NCBI RefSeq assembly: GCF_016623465.1
Contig: NZ_JAEDAJ010000001.1
Coordinates: forward strand, 54,897 to 118,896
Length of the DNA: 64,000 nt
From: Brachybacterium halotolerans
GTDB lineage: Bacteria > Actinomycetota > Actinomycetes > Actinomycetales > Dermabacteraceae
Direction of reading: 5' to 3'
In this document: piece after piece, positions 55,005-63,194 of the stretch
How the letters are laid out: every line of letters begins with the position of its first letter
Numbering within the stretch: position 1 is the stretch's first letter
The notes under the pieces: generated by a model
What the model was told of the DNA's origin: nothing
The model's input: the letters and a program-made list of their open reading frames with translations, nothing else
Database searches by the model: none
Program-made: the position numbers and the translations under genes

Positions 55005-56176
55005 CCCCGGCAGGCGAGAACTCCGCCTCCCGCCGCAGCGATGCGGTCGGGACGACCTTCCCGTCGGCCCCCGACCTGCTCGTCGCCCCGTTCGCGGACG
55101 GCGCTCGGCCCGGTCAGCTCGACATCATGCCGCCCCTGCTCGCGCGGGCCGACGGCGGGCGCGACCTCGTGGTCCTCGTGGACGGGCTGGGCAGCGAGCT
55201 GCTCGAGGAGCACCTCGCGATCACCCCGACCCTGCGCCGGCTGCGCGAGGAGGTGCGCACCGTGCGCACCGTCGCGCCGTCGACGACCGCGACCGCGATG
55301 ACCTCCCTGATCACGGGTCTCGCACCGCTCGAGCACGGTGTCCTGGGCTACCTCACCCGTGATCCGCGCACCGGGCGCGCGGTCAATCAGCTCACGGGGG
55401 CCGCGGGCATCGATCCCGCGCAGTGGATGCCGTGCGCCGTGCCCGCCGAGAGCACGCGGCGACCCGCCCTCCAGGTCGCCCCCGCGAAGCACGCCGGGAG
55501 CCTGCTCACCGGGAGCGCGTTCCGCGGCTGGGAGTTCTTCGCGCAGGCCGAGCGCGGGGACCGGGCGGGAGCGGCCCTCGCCGCCCTGCGCGCGGGCGGC
55601 CCGGACGCGCTCGTGCACCTGCACGTGGACGACGTCGACCATGCCGGCCACAAGCACGGGGTCGACTCGGACGCCTGGCGCGATGCGCTGGCTGGCGCGG
55701 ACTCCCTGATCGGGACGCTGCTGCGGCGCGCGCCCGGGGGAACGCGCGTCCACGTGACCGCCGACCACGGCTTGGTCGACACCGCCGGGGAGCGCACGAT
55801 CGACCTCGCGCGCGTGCCCGCGGTGCGCCGCGGACTCGCGATGGTCGCGGGGGAGCCGCGTGCGCTCGTGCTCTTCGCCCGCCGCCCGGAGGACGCCCCC
55901 GATCTGATCGAGGCGACGCGGGAGGCGGTGGGGGAGCGCGGAGTCGTGCTCTCGCGCGAGGAGATGCTGGGCGCGGGGCTGCTGGGCCCCGTGACGTCCG
56001 CTCCGATCGCTCCGCACCTCGAGGGCCGGCTGGGCGATGCGATCGTGCTGGCGCGCGGACGATGGATCGTCGACGACTCCCGTCGTCACGCGCCCTCACG
56101 CCGGCCCGAGACCGGAGTGCACGGCTCGCTCACCCGTGCCGAGTCCCTGGTGCCGCTGCTCACCGTGGAGGTGTGA
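55001..56176 (+). CDS. Alkaline phosphatase superfamily nucleotide pyrophosphatase-like protein
   Basis: A 391-residue enzyme of the nucleotide pyrophosphatase/phosphodiesterase branch. It has the metal motif VVLVDGLGSELL (Asp), the nucleophile Thr in APSTTATAMTSLITG, VDDVDHAGHKHG (DxxDHxxH) and the second-metal TADHGLVD. No signal peptide is visible, so it appears cytosolic. ATG 55001 overlaps the DUF5998 stop by 4 nt, so the two are co-translated. Substrate is unknown, with phosphodiesters or nucleotides likely. It converges with sepH, 75 nt away, with no strong terminator. Confidence 0.9.
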   Translation: MTPAGENSASRRSDAVGTTFPSAPDLLVAPFADGARPGQLDIMPPLLARADGGRDLVVLVDGLGSELLEEHLAITPTLRRLREEVRTVRTVAPSTTATAMTSLITGLAPLEHGVLGYLTRDPRTGRAVNQLTGAAGIDPAQWMPCAVPAESTRRPALQVAPAKHAGSLLTGSAFRGWEFFAQAERGDRAGAALAALRAGGPDALVHLHVDDVDHAGHKHGVDSDAWRDALAGADSLIGTLLRRAPGGTRVHVTADHGLVDTAGERTIDLARVPAVRRGLAMVAGEPRALVLFARRPEDAPDLIEATREAVGERGVVLSREEMLGAGLLGPVTSAPIAPHLEGRLGDAIVLARGRWIVDDSRRHAPSRRPETGVHGSLTRAESLVPLLTVEV

Positions 56177-56251
56177 GCGGAACCCGCAGCGACGGCGCGT
56201 GTGAGCCGGACGCGACGTCAGTCGGGCGCCTGAATCAGCCGCGCTTCGACG

Positions 56252-57685
56252 TCAGTCGTGCTTCGAGCCGAAGACGATCTCGTCCCAGCTCGGGATGCTC
56301 GAGCGCTTCGCCCTCGAGGACGAGGACTTCTTGTCACCCTTGCCGGACTTCTTCGCGTCCTTGTCCCCGGAGCGCTGAGCGGTGGATCCCGCCAGTCCGC
56401 CGTCGCCGTCCTTCGCGGACTTCGCCTCGGCGTCCTCCGCGGGGGAGTACGCGACATCGTCGAAACCGGGCAGGGGCGTGAGGTCCACCGTGTCGTTCGC
56501 CGCAGGGGCGAAGCCGGTGCCCCGGCCCGAGTCGTCGGCCTCGGATCCCGCGGCTGCGGAGGGCTCCTCGTCCGCCGCGCGATCACCGGTGGCGACGGAC
56601 TCCTCGAGCGTGCGCCCCGGGACCACGAGGGGCTCCGGGTCGGTGCCCGCGCCCTCCGTGTCCGGGTCCGCGCGCTCCGCGTCGACGTCTCCTTCGGGGC
56701 CGCCGGTGACCTCGAGATCGTCGTCGTCGGCCTGGGCGCCGCCGTCGACGTCGTCCTCGTCGACATCCTCCGGGAGGTCCGCGCGAGGGGGGTCGGAGTG
56801 TTCGCGCAGCGCGTCCTCGTCGGCCGAGCGGGTGCTGCGCTCCTCGTCCTCCTCGAGGGTGGACCAGGTCGGCTCGTCGTCCAGGGAGGCAGAAACCGAC
56901 CGCAGGCCGCGGCGGGCGTTGAGCGCGTCCAGGGCGTCCTCATCGATGGCATCGCCCCGTCCGCCGCGCGAGGGATGGTCCCCGCGGTCGGGGGCCTGGC
57001 GGCCGAGGCTACGCGGCGCGGTGCGGCGGGGACGCGCCGAGGCGCCGTCGGCGTCGGACTCCTGGTCGTAGACCGAGCTCTTGAGCGAGGTGAGACGCGC
57101 GCGACCCGCGACGGGCTGGTCGAGCGCGTCGTCGTCGAGGCTCAGCCAGCGGGCCTCGTCGTCCTCCGCGACCACGACCTGGCGGGTCATGTCGGCGATC
57201 CAGTGCGCCTCGCGATCGCGGCCGCTGGAGCGGAAGACCAGCTCGAGGTTCCAGGTGCCGTCGGGCAGGCGCCAGGCGTCCCACCGCAGTCCCTCGAGGG
57301 CCTGCCGGGCGGCGAGCCGCTCGGTGACGATCTCGTCGAGGACCGGGCCGCCGGAGCGGTCGACCTTGAAGCCGCGGGCGCGCTCGGCGGTGAAGCCGCG
57401 CTCGGCGAGGACGGGGCCCTCGTAGCGGCGCACGTGCTCCACGTCGATCGAGGCCATCTCGGAGATCTCGTCCGCCGTCCGGCCCCCGCGGAGCAGCGCC
57501 TGGATCTCCCGCGGGCGCAGCGCCGTCGCCTCCGAGGACTGGATCAGCCCCAGGGCCGGTCGGTCGCGGCGCACGGCCGCGCGCAGCGCCTCATCGATCC
57601 TCAGCGTGTACTGCTCGCCGTCGGGGTCGCGCAGGACGATGTGCTCGCCGTCGTCATGGATCCCGTCGAGCTCGAGCTCTCGCAT
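56252..57685 (-). CDS. sepH: Septation protein SepH
   Basis: SepH binds FtsZ and helps assemble the division ring in Actinobacteria. The 477-residue protein has the conserved N-terminal DUF3071 part (MRELELDGIHDDGEHIVL, then LRIDEALRAAV and LRPREIQALLRGGRTADEIS, a helix-turn-helix-like element) in about the first 170 residues. A long acidic, disordered middle follows, then a conserved tip SSIPSWDEIVFGSKHD. This is the pattern of SepH in Streptomyces and Mycobacterium. ATG 57685 has GGAGAGGA upstream; the frame remains open further but reads as non-coding. It is divergent from the DUF4193 gene. Confidence 0.93.
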   Translation of the reverse strand: MRELELDGIHDDGEHIVLRDPDGEQYTLRIDEALRAAVRRDRPALGLIQSSEATALRPREIQALLRGGRTADEISEMASIDVEHVRRYEGPVLAERGFTAERARGFKVDRSGGPVLDEIVTERLAARQALEGLRWDAWRLPDGTWNLELVFRSSGRDREAHWIADMTRQVVVAEDDEARWLSLDDDALDQPVAGRARLTSLKSSVYDQESDADGASARPRRTAPRSLGRQAPDRGDHPSRGGRGDAIDEDALDALNARRGLRSVSASLDDEPTWSTLEEDEERSTRSADEDALREHSDPPRADLPEDVDEDDVDGGAQADDDDLEVTGGPEGDVDAERADPDTEGAGTDPEPLVVPGRTLEESVATGDRAADEEPSAAAGSEADDSGRGTGFAPAANDTVDLTPLPGFDDVAYSPAEDAEAKSAKDGDGGLAGSTAQRSGDKDAKKSGKGDKKSSSSRAKRSSIPSWDEIVFGSKHD

Positions 57686-57794
57686 CGTGGTCCTCTCCCG
57701 TCGCAGCATGGTCCGCGACGTGATCAGATCATAGATCGCGCCCGCCTCGCGACCTCGGCGGACGCGCCCGCCGGAGCCGGTCGGATACTCCGTG

Positions 57795-57823
57795 TTGTGA
57801 TATGGCACCCGCTCTGCAATAAT
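57795..57823 (+). promoter_or_regulatory. Promoter of the DUF4193 gene
   Basis: TTGTGA (57795-57800) and AATAAT (57818-57823) are exactly 17 nt apart, in an unusually AT-rich patch for this genome. The transcript would have a leader of about 115 nt. Confidence 0.55.
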
Positions 57824-57946
57824 CGCGCCGCATCCGGCGTGGACAACACCGAGGGGCACGCCGGGGGAGCTGACAGCCACGCAGGCCAGACACTCCTTTT
57901 GTGCCCGGACTCCCGACACTTCTCCTGATCGAGGTATTCACTTCCG

Positions 57947-58243
57947 ATGGCCACTGATTACGACGCACCGCGCAAGAACGACGACGAGTCCTCCGAGGAC
58001 TCGATCGAGGAGCTGAAGGGCCGCCGGAACGAGGCCGCGACTCCCGCGGTCGACGAGGACGAGGCCGAGGTCGCCGACGGCTACGAGCTCCCTGGGGCCG
58101 ACCTCTCCGGCGAGGAGCTGTCCGTGCGGGTGCTCCCGCGGCAGGCGGACGAGTTCACCTGCGGCAGCTGCTTCCTGGTGAAGCACCGCAGCCAGATCGA
58201 CCATGTCGAGGGCACGGTCATCATCTGCAAGGAATGCGCCTGA
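57947..58243 (+). CDS. DUF4193 family small zinc-binding protein
   Basis: A 98-residue acidic protein with paired cysteines FTCGSCFLVKHRSQ and IICKECA (two CxxC), so a zinc ribbon, and an acidic N-terminal half (DDESSEDSIEELKGRR). This is the DUF4193 family, found beside dut and DUF3093 in Actinobacteria, as in M. tuberculosis Rv2699c. Function is unknown; similar small zinc ribbons bind RNA polymerase. A strong promoter and a terminator flank it, so it is transcribed alone and probably at high level. Confidence 0.9.
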   Translation: MATDYDAPRKNDDESSEDSIEELKGRRNEAATPAVDEDEAEVADGYELPGADLSGEELSVRVLPRQADEFTCGSCFLVKHRSQIDHVEGTVIICKECA

Positions 58244-58283
58244 GGGGACGCATCCGGCGCCCTGCGGCACGGGCGCTCATGAG

Positions 58284-58322
58284 AACGGGGCGGCACACCG
58301 ACTGGTGTGCCGCCCCGTTTCT
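58284..58322 (+). terminator. Terminator after the DUF4193 gene
   Basis: A perfect 16-bp inverted repeat (58284-58299 and 58304-58319) is followed by TTTCTC, close to a canonical intrinsic terminator. Confidence 0.82.
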
Positions 58323-58399
58323 CGTCCGCTCGAGATCGCGCGAGCGATGGGGGAGCCGCCTCAGGGGCCAGGGGCCTCGCGGGTCGGGATCCCCTCGGG

Positions 58400-58900
58400 T
58401 CAGGAGTGCTGGGAGCGCGCGCTGCGCAGGGCCAGGGCGAGGTCCTCGGGCCGACGCGTGGAGAGCACCCACGCCGGGGTGGGATCCGTCTCGTCGAGCA
58501 CGGGCACGCGCACGCCCGTGTGCACCCATCCGCGCGTGAGATGGAAGGCGAGCGGCTCGAAGCCCACGGACATGGCGACGGACCAGCCGTCCTTGTCGAG
58601 GACCTCGGGCTCGCCCAGCAGGTCCACGGGGATCTGCGCACGGCCCGCCCGCAGGGTGCCGCCCGAGACCTCGAGGACGGGGCTCGCCATCGCGAGCATC
58701 ACGCACACGCCGACGATGCCGATGATCCCGACGGCCAGCGAGAGCGCATGGGACAGCGGCACCAGGATGACCCCCAGGACGCTGCCGAACGCGATCCCCA
58801 CGATCCAGACGCCGATGCTGGGCAGGAGCCTCTCGCGATGCAGGGCGGTGGCATCGGATAGGGCGCGGGGACGGGCGGAGTCGGCGGAGGCGTCGGGCAT
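58400..58900 (-). CDS. DUF3093 membrane protein
   Basis: A 166-residue protein with two adjacent membrane helices (about 29-75, SIGVWIVGIAFGSVLGVILVPL and LAVGIIGIVGVCVMLAM) and a soluble C-terminal domain (LEVSGGTLRAGRAQIPVDLLGEPEVLD, RPEDLALALRSAR). The starting YRERLLPS-like element (HRERLLPSIG) and the domain order match DUF3093, as Rv2698 beside dut. It faces dut divergently across 65 nt. Function unknown; a PH-like domain at the membrane is plausible. ATG 58900 is used. Confidence 0.87.
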   Translation of the reverse strand: MPDASADSARPRALSDATALHRERLLPSIGVWIVGIAFGSVLGVILVPLSHALSLAVGIIGIVGVCVMLAMASPVLEVSGGTLRAGRAQIPVDLLGEPEVLDKDGWSVAMSVGFEPLAFHLTRGWVHTGVRVPVLDETDPTPAWVLSTRRPEDLALALRSARSQHS

Positions 58901-58953
58901 GCGCCAATCGTCTCACGCGCACCGGAGAGGATTCTGCGGTCCCCGGGTGCGCC

Positions 58954-58959
58954 TAGTCT
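58954..58959 (+). promoter_or_regulatory. -10 box (TAGTCT) of dut
   Basis: TAGTCT ends 6 nt before ATG 58966. A GGAG in the spacer could also act as a ribosome site. Confidence 0.45.
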
Positions 58960-58965
58960 GGAGTC

Positions 58966-59520
58966 ATGACCATCGACGAACAGCCCGCGGCCGAGCCCGG
59001 GGGAGCGCCCCGCATGCCGGTCGTGCTCGCGGAGGAGGCCGTGCTGCCCTACCGCGCGCACGCGCACGACGCCGGCTTCGACCTCATCAGCTCCGAGGAC
59101 CTCGTGATCCCCGCCCTGGGCAGGGCCCTGGTGGGAACGGGCGTGAGCCTCGCCCTGCCGGAGGGCACCGTGGGCCTGGTGTGCCCGCGCTCCGGCCTCG
59201 CCGTGCGCCACGGGGTGACGGTCCTCAACGGGCCCGGCGTCGTGGACGCCGGCTACCGCGGCGAGGTGCGGGTGCCGCTGGTGAACCTCGATGGTGAGCA
59301 GGACTTCACGGTCCACCGCGGGGACCGCATCGCGCAGCTCGTGGTGGTGCCCTTCGTCGCTCCGCGGCTCGAGGTGGTCACCGACCTCGAGGAGAGCGAG
59401 CGCGCCGACCGCGGCTTCGGCTCGAGCGGCGGCCTGCAGGGCGTCGAGGGCCAGGGCGCGACCGTGATCTCGACCGAGGACGCCGCCGCGAGCGCGGCCG
59501 GCGCCGACGGGAAGGAGTGA
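58966..59520 (+). CDS. dut: dUTP diphosphatase (dUTPase)
   Basis: Hydrolyses dUTP to dUMP and so keeps uracil out of DNA while feeding thymidylate synthesis. All five trimeric dUTPase motifs are present in order: HAHDAGFDL, PRSGLAV, GVVDAGYRGEV, RGDRIAQLVV and RGFGSSG. The 184-residue length is above the usual 150 because of an N-terminal Glu/Pro stretch and a C-terminal acidic tail after motif V. ATG 58966 is used with a -10 box 6 nt upstream. It starts an operon with DUF3710, an OB-fold protein and DUF3159. Confidence 0.96.
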   Translation: MTIDEQPAAEPGGAPRMPVVLAEEAVLPYRAHAHDAGFDLISSEDLVIPALGRALVGTGVSLALPEGTVGLVCPRSGLAVRHGVTVLNGPGVVDAGYRGEVRVPLVNLDGEQDFTVHRGDRIAQLVVVPFVAPRLEVVTDLEESERADRGFGSSGGLQGVEGQGATVISTEDAAASAAGADGKE

Positions 59521-59522
59521 GC

Positions 59523-60395
59523 ATGGGACTGTTCTCCCGCAAGGACACGAGCAAGGTCACCGCCAAGGCCTCGGACGAGGACACGGCCGAGGGCACTGCC
59601 GCGGACACCCGCAGGGGCGCGGCGAAGGACGAGGATGCCGCCGAGCAGGCGCGGCCGACGGGCGCGACGGACGACGACGCGTCGACGACGGCGTCCGGCG
59701 ATGCCGCGAGCGACACGACGAGCGATCCCGACGAGGCGACCTCGTCGACCCGGGAGTCCGCAACCGCGGACGGGGCGCTCGGGGGAGACCACCTGGAGGA
59801 CGGACCCCTCGACGCGGCCGATGCCCCCGAGGAGGACCGCATCGACCTGGGCGGACTCCTCGTGCCGATGGTCGAGGGCATGGAACTGCGGATGGAGATG
59901 GACCAGCGCACCCGGGCCGTCACCGGGGCGAACCTCGTCATCGAGGGATCCTCGCTGCAGGTCCAGGCGTTCGCTGCCCCGAAGTCCCGCGCGCTGTGGG
60001 ACGAGGTGCGCACCTCGCTGCGCGGGTCCGTGGTCGAGCAGGGCGGCACCGCGGAGACCCGGCCGGGCCCCTTCGGCACCGAGCTCATCGCGCGCCTGCC
60101 CGTCAAGCGGTCCGACGGCCGCGTCGGCTACCGGCCGGCGCGCTTCATCGGGGTCGACGGGCCGCGCTGGCTGCTGCGCGCGATCCTCTCCGGTCCGGCC
60201 CTCGGCGACGCCGAGGCCTCGCGCGCCTTCGAGACGCTGATCTCGCGCATCGTGGTGGTGCGGGGGAGCGATGCCATGGCTCCCCAGGAGCTCATCCCGC
60301 TGAACCTCCCCGGGCAGCGTCCCGGCCTGGTCCCCGCCGAGGACACCACGCTGAACCCGCTCGAGCGAGGGCCCGAGATCACGGAGATCGGCTGA
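59523..60395 (+). CDS. DUF3710 domain protein
   Basis: A 290-residue protein. The first 110 residues are acidic, Thr/Ser/Asp-rich and probably disordered; the rest is a compact domain (DLGGLLVPMVEGMELRMEM, NLVIEGSSLQVQAFAAPKS, RPARFIGVDGPRWLLRAILSG, ELIPLNLP), the DUF3710 signature. In M. tuberculosis Rv2696c lies next to dut, as here. ATG 59523 is preferred because AAGGAG lies 6 nt upstream; a GTG at 59517 overlaps the dut stop. Unknown function; the position between dut and an OB-fold protein hints at nucleic acid metabolism. Confidence 0.9.
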   Translation: MGLFSRKDTSKVTAKASDEDTAEGTAADTRRGAAKDEDAAEQARPTGATDDDASTTASGDAASDTTSDPDEATSSTRESATADGALGGDHLEDGPLDAADAPEEDRIDLGGLLVPMVEGMELRMEMDQRTRAVTGANLVIEGSSLQVQAFAAPKSRALWDEVRTSLRGSVVEQGGTAETRPGPFGTELIARLPVKRSDGRVGYRPARFIGVDGPRWLLRAILSGPALGDAEASRAFETLISRIVVVRGSDAMAPQELIPLNLPGQRPGLVPAEDTTLNPLERGPEITEIG

Positions 60396-60405
60396 GGGGG
60401 ACCCG

Positions 60406-60864
60406 ATGAGGACCAGGGAAGCACGGAACCCGGATCACCGGGCCGCGGAGGCGCGGTCCCGCGCGGCGGAGCGCCACGGCCGCGCCGAGCAGCTCGCCGA
60501 GCGCCTGCGCGGCCACTTCGTGGACAGCGAGGTGCTCGACGCCCGCGAGGCCGGCAGGCGCGCCCGTGAGGACGGCTTCGACTGCGCGCAGGACATCGAG
60601 CGCCGACGGGAGGTCCGCGTGACCGGTTTCGTCAGCTCGATGGTGATCCCGCCGACGAGCGCCCCGCAGTCCTTCGAGATCGACGTGTTCGACGGCACCG
60701 GCACCGTGACCGCGATCTGGCTGGGCCAGTCGCGGATCCCCGGCGTCGGCCCCGGCACCCGGCTCGTCCTCGAGGGCGTGGCCGCCCGCCGCGGCCACCA
60801 CAAGGTCATGTACAACCCGCGCTACGAGATCACCGGCCTGCCGGGCGAGGAGGAGGACGCGTGA
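60406..60864 (+). CDS. OB-fold nucleic acid-binding protein
   Basis: A 152-residue protein. A charged helical N-terminus (residues 1-60, Arg/Ala-rich) precedes an OB-fold core: EVRVTGFVSSMVIPP, then SFEIDVFDGTGTVTAIWLG, RIPGVGPGTRLVLEGVA and MYNPRYEITG. The strand order resembles the OB domain of single-stranded DNA or tRNA binding proteins. Its M. tuberculosis counterpart is Rv2694c. It begins 10 nt after DUF3710 and overlaps DUF3159 by 4 nt. A role with nucleic acids is inferred from the fold only. Confidence 0.87.
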   Translation: MRTREARNPDHRAAEARSRAAERHGRAEQLAERLRGHFVDSEVLDAREAGRRAREDGFDCAQDIERRREVRVTGFVSSMVIPPTSAPQSFEIDVFDGTGTVTAIWLGQSRIPGVGPGTRLVLEGVAARRGHHKVMYNPRYEITGLPGEEEDA

Positions 60865-61601
60865 GCTCTGCCCAGCGACCGGAGGAGGGCGCCGCTCCGC
60901 GTGCCGAAGAGCCTGCTGCCGCGCGCCCGGATCACGCCGCGCCGCGCTCGGGCATGGGCGCCGTGCTCACGGGCGAGGAGTTCTCCGTGGGCGATGCCCT
61001 GGGAGGTCCTCGCGGGATCCTCGAATCCGTGCTGCCCACGGCGCTGTTCGTGGTGCTGTTCGTGGTCACCCGGTCGATACCGATCGCGGGCGGGGCGGCC
61101 GTGGCCGTCGTCCTCGTGGCGCTCGTGGTGCGGCTCGTGCAGCGACAGAACCCCTCGCAGGTGCTCGGCGGGCTGATCGGGGTGGCCGTCGGCGCGATCT
61201 GGGCGCTGCGCTCGGGACAGGGCACCGACTTCTACGTGCCCGGGCTGATCACGAACGCGGTGGCCGCCGCGGTGCTCGTGGTCTCGATCCTCGCGCGGTA
61301 CCCGCTGGTCGGCGTGGTCGTCGGCCTCCTGGACCCGCGCGTCGCCGCCTGGCGCGGGAAGCCCCTCGCCCGTCGCGCCTACACGCAGGCGACGTGGCTG
61401 TTCGTCGGCCTCTACGTGCTCAAGCTCGCCGTGCAGCTCCCGCTGTACCTGAGCGGGCAGGTCGCCGCTCTCGGCGTCGCGAAGCTCGTCATGGGGCTGC
61501 CGCTGTTCGCGCTCGTGGTGTGGCTGGTGTGGATGCTGCACCGCTCGGTGCGCGCCCGCCTCGAGGCGGAGGCGGAGAGCGCGCCGGACACGACGCTCTG
61601 A
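60861..61601 (+). CDS. DUF3159 integral membrane protein
   Basis: A 246-residue protein with five or six membrane helices after a Pro/Glu-rich start. Hydrophobic segments include SVLPTALFVVLFVVT, GAAVAVVLVALVVRLV, LITNAVAAAVLVVSILA, WLFVGLYVLKLAVQLPLY and LPLFALVVWLVWML. This fits the DUF3159 family, whose Mtb member Rv2693c also sits beside the OB-fold and trkA genes. GTG 60861 overlaps the OB-fold stop by 4 nt. Function unknown; a tie to potassium transport is suggested by the neighbouring convergent trkA pair. Confidence 0.88.
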   Translation: MSSAQRPEEGAAPRAEEPAAARPDHAAPRSGMGAVLTGEEFSVGDALGGPRGILESVLPTALFVVLFVVTRSIPIAGGAAVAVVLVALVVRLVQRQNPSQVLGGLIGVAVGAIWALRSGQGTDFYVPGLITNAVAAAVLVVSILARYPLVGVVVGLLDPRVAAWRGKPLARRAYTQATWLFVGLYVLKLAVQLPLYLSGQVAALGVAKLVMGLPLFALVVWLVWMLHRSVRARLEAEAESAPDTTL

Positions 61602-61609
61602 GCCCGCGC

Positions 61610-62344
61610 TCAGTGCTCCTCGGGGCGCACGCTGGGCATCTCCTCGGTGCGGATGCTCGGCAGCTCCTCGGGATCCTGCGGGGCGCTCGGCGGGGCGAGC
61701 AGCTCCTCGAGGGCGCGCAGGTGCTCCGACTCGGCGAGGAACATGAGCTCGTCGTGCGCCTCGAGCGCGTCATGGGCCGACGGCGCGATCGGCTGCCCGT
61801 CGCGGATGATGCCCACGAGCACGCACGAGGCGGGCCACCGCATCGAGCCCACCAGGCGCCCGACGATCGGGCTGCGGCGAGGGATCGTGATCTCGACCAT
61901 GTCGGTGCGCGACCCGGAGAAGCTGAAGATCTTCACGATCCGGCCCACGCTCACGGCCTCCTCGACGAGAGCCGTCATCGTGCGCGGCGTGGAGACCGCC
62001 ACGTCCACGCCCCACATGTCCCCGAACATCCACTCGTTCGAGGGGTGGGAGACGCGCGCGACGGTGCGCGGCACCAGGAACTCTGTCTTCGAGAGCATGG
62101 AGGCGACGAGGTTGACCTTGTCGTCGCCGGTCGCGGCGACGACCACGTCGGCCGAGGCCACGTCGGCCTCCGAGAGCACGGCGAGCTCGGCCGCGTCGCC
62201 CTCGACCCACTGCACCCCGCTGACCGAGGTGCGCTTCTCCGGGGAGACGGAGCGGTCCACGAGCGTGACCGAGCGGCCCTTGGTCAGCAGCTCGCGGGCG
62301 ATCGAGCGGCCCACGCTGCCGGCACCGATGATGACGACCCTCAT
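61610..62344 (-). CDS. TrkA-type potassium uptake regulator (NAD-binding), second of pair
   Basis: A 244-residue cytosolic regulator of a potassium channel or transporter. The N-terminal Rossmann fold starts VVIIGAGSVGRSIARELLTKG, with VTLVDRS for nucleotide contacts, and a C-terminal TrkA-C domain follows (VEITIPRRSPIVGRLVGSM). The tail is short and acidic. It overlaps the other trkA gene by 4 nt (ATGA), so the two are coupled, as the M. tuberculosis ceoB-ceoC pair is. The matching potassium channel gene is not obvious in the window, though the APC permease next to it is a candidate. Confidence 0.93.
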   Translation of the reverse strand: MRVVIIGAGSVGRSIARELLTKGRSVTLVDRSVSPEKRTSVSGVQWVEGDAAELAVLSEADVASADVVVAATGDDKVNLVASMLSKTEFLVPRTVARVSHPSNEWMFGDMWGVDVAVSTPRTMTALVEEAVSVGRIVKIFSFSGSRTDMVEITIPRRSPIVGRLVGSMRWPASCVLVGIIRDGQPIAPSAHDALEAHDELMFLAESEHLRALEELLAPPSAPQDPEELPSIRTEEMPSVRPEEH

Positions 62345-63063
62345 CGTGTCTCCTCCTCGACGCCGCTCGTCCCGGACCGTCCTGCGGGACCCAGGCCGCC
62401 CTCGTCGCCGCCGCGCGCATGGGCGAGGGTGCTCTCGATCTCGGGCAGCCGCGGGGTCGGCACCATCAGGTGCAGCACGTCCCCCTCCTGCAGGCGGGTC
62501 GCGGGACCCGGCAGCACGCCCTCGCCGAGACGGGTGAGCAGTGCCACGCGCGCCCCGGTCTCCTGCTCGATCCTGGCCAGCGGTGCGGCCATCCAGGACT
62601 CGTCGGGCACCACGGCGATCATCGTGACCTTCCCGGAGATGTCCTGGTACTCGCGGCTCGCGGCGCCCGGGATCAGGCGCCCGAGCATCTGGGCGCTCGT
62701 CCAGCGCACGGTCGCCACCGTCGCGACGCCCAGGCGCTCGTAGACCTCGGCGCGGCGGGGGTCGTAGATGCGGGCGACGACGTTGCGCAGCCCGTACTCC
62801 TCGCGCACCACCCGGGCGGCGATGATGTTGGAGTTGTCGCCGCTGGAGACTGCCGCGAAGCCCGCGGCGGAGCGGATCTCGGCCTCCTCGAGGGTCTCGC
62901 GGTCGAAGCCGATGCCCGTCACGCAGCGGCCGGGGAAGTCCCGTCCCAGGCGCTGGAAGGCCACGGGATCGCGATCGATCACCGTGACCTCGTGCCCGAT
63001 GCGGAGGGTCTTGTGGGCGAGCATCGCCCCGACGCGGCCGCAGCCCATGATCACGAAGTGCAC
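62341..63063 (-). CDS. TrkA-type potassium uptake regulator, first of pair
   Basis: A 240-residue protein with the start VIMGCGRVGAMLAHKTLRIGHEVTVIDRDP (Rossmann fold) and a C-terminal TrkA-C domain (VTMIAVVPDESWMAAPLARIEQ, LQEGDVLHLMVPT). Its tail is Gly/Thr-rich. GTG 63063 is chosen because TATCGT lies 6 nt upstream. It is the first gene of the trkA pair; the two are distant paralogues and may act as a heteromer that senses NAD(H) or cyclic di-AMP. The gene is divergent from the APC permease. Confidence 0.93.
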   Translation of the reverse strand: MHFVIMGCGRVGAMLAHKTLRIGHEVTVIDRDPVAFQRLGRDFPGRCVTGIGFDRETLEEAEIRSAAGFAAVSSGDNSNIIAARVVREEYGLRNVVARIYDPRRAEVYERLGVATVATVRWTSAQMLGRLIPGAASREYQDISGKVTMIAVVPDESWMAAPLARIEQETGARVALLTRLGEGVLPGPATRLQEGDVLHLMVPTPRLPEIESTLAHARGGDEGGLGPAGRSGTSGVEEETR

Positions 63064-63069
63064 GGGGCC

Positions 63070-63075
63070 ACGATA
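63070..63075 (-). promoter_or_regulatory. -10 box (TATCGT) of the trkA pair
   Basis: On the minus strand TATCGT ends 6 nt before GTG 63063, the leaderless arrangement. Confidence 0.5.
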
Positions 63076-63181
63076 GTCCGCGCACATCCTCGGCGCGCAC
63101 GCGGTCGCCGCGTCGCCGGGCCGGGAGCGTCCGGCCTCCCGGCAAGCGTCCCGTCGGTGCGACTCCGACGGCCTGTGCAAC

Positions 63182-63187
63182 TAGAGT
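63182..63187 (+). promoter_or_regulatory. -10 box (TAGAGT) of the APC permease gene
   Basis: TAGAGT ends 7 nt before GTG 63195, the leaderless arrangement. Confidence 0.5.
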
Positions 63188-63194
63188 GGACGTC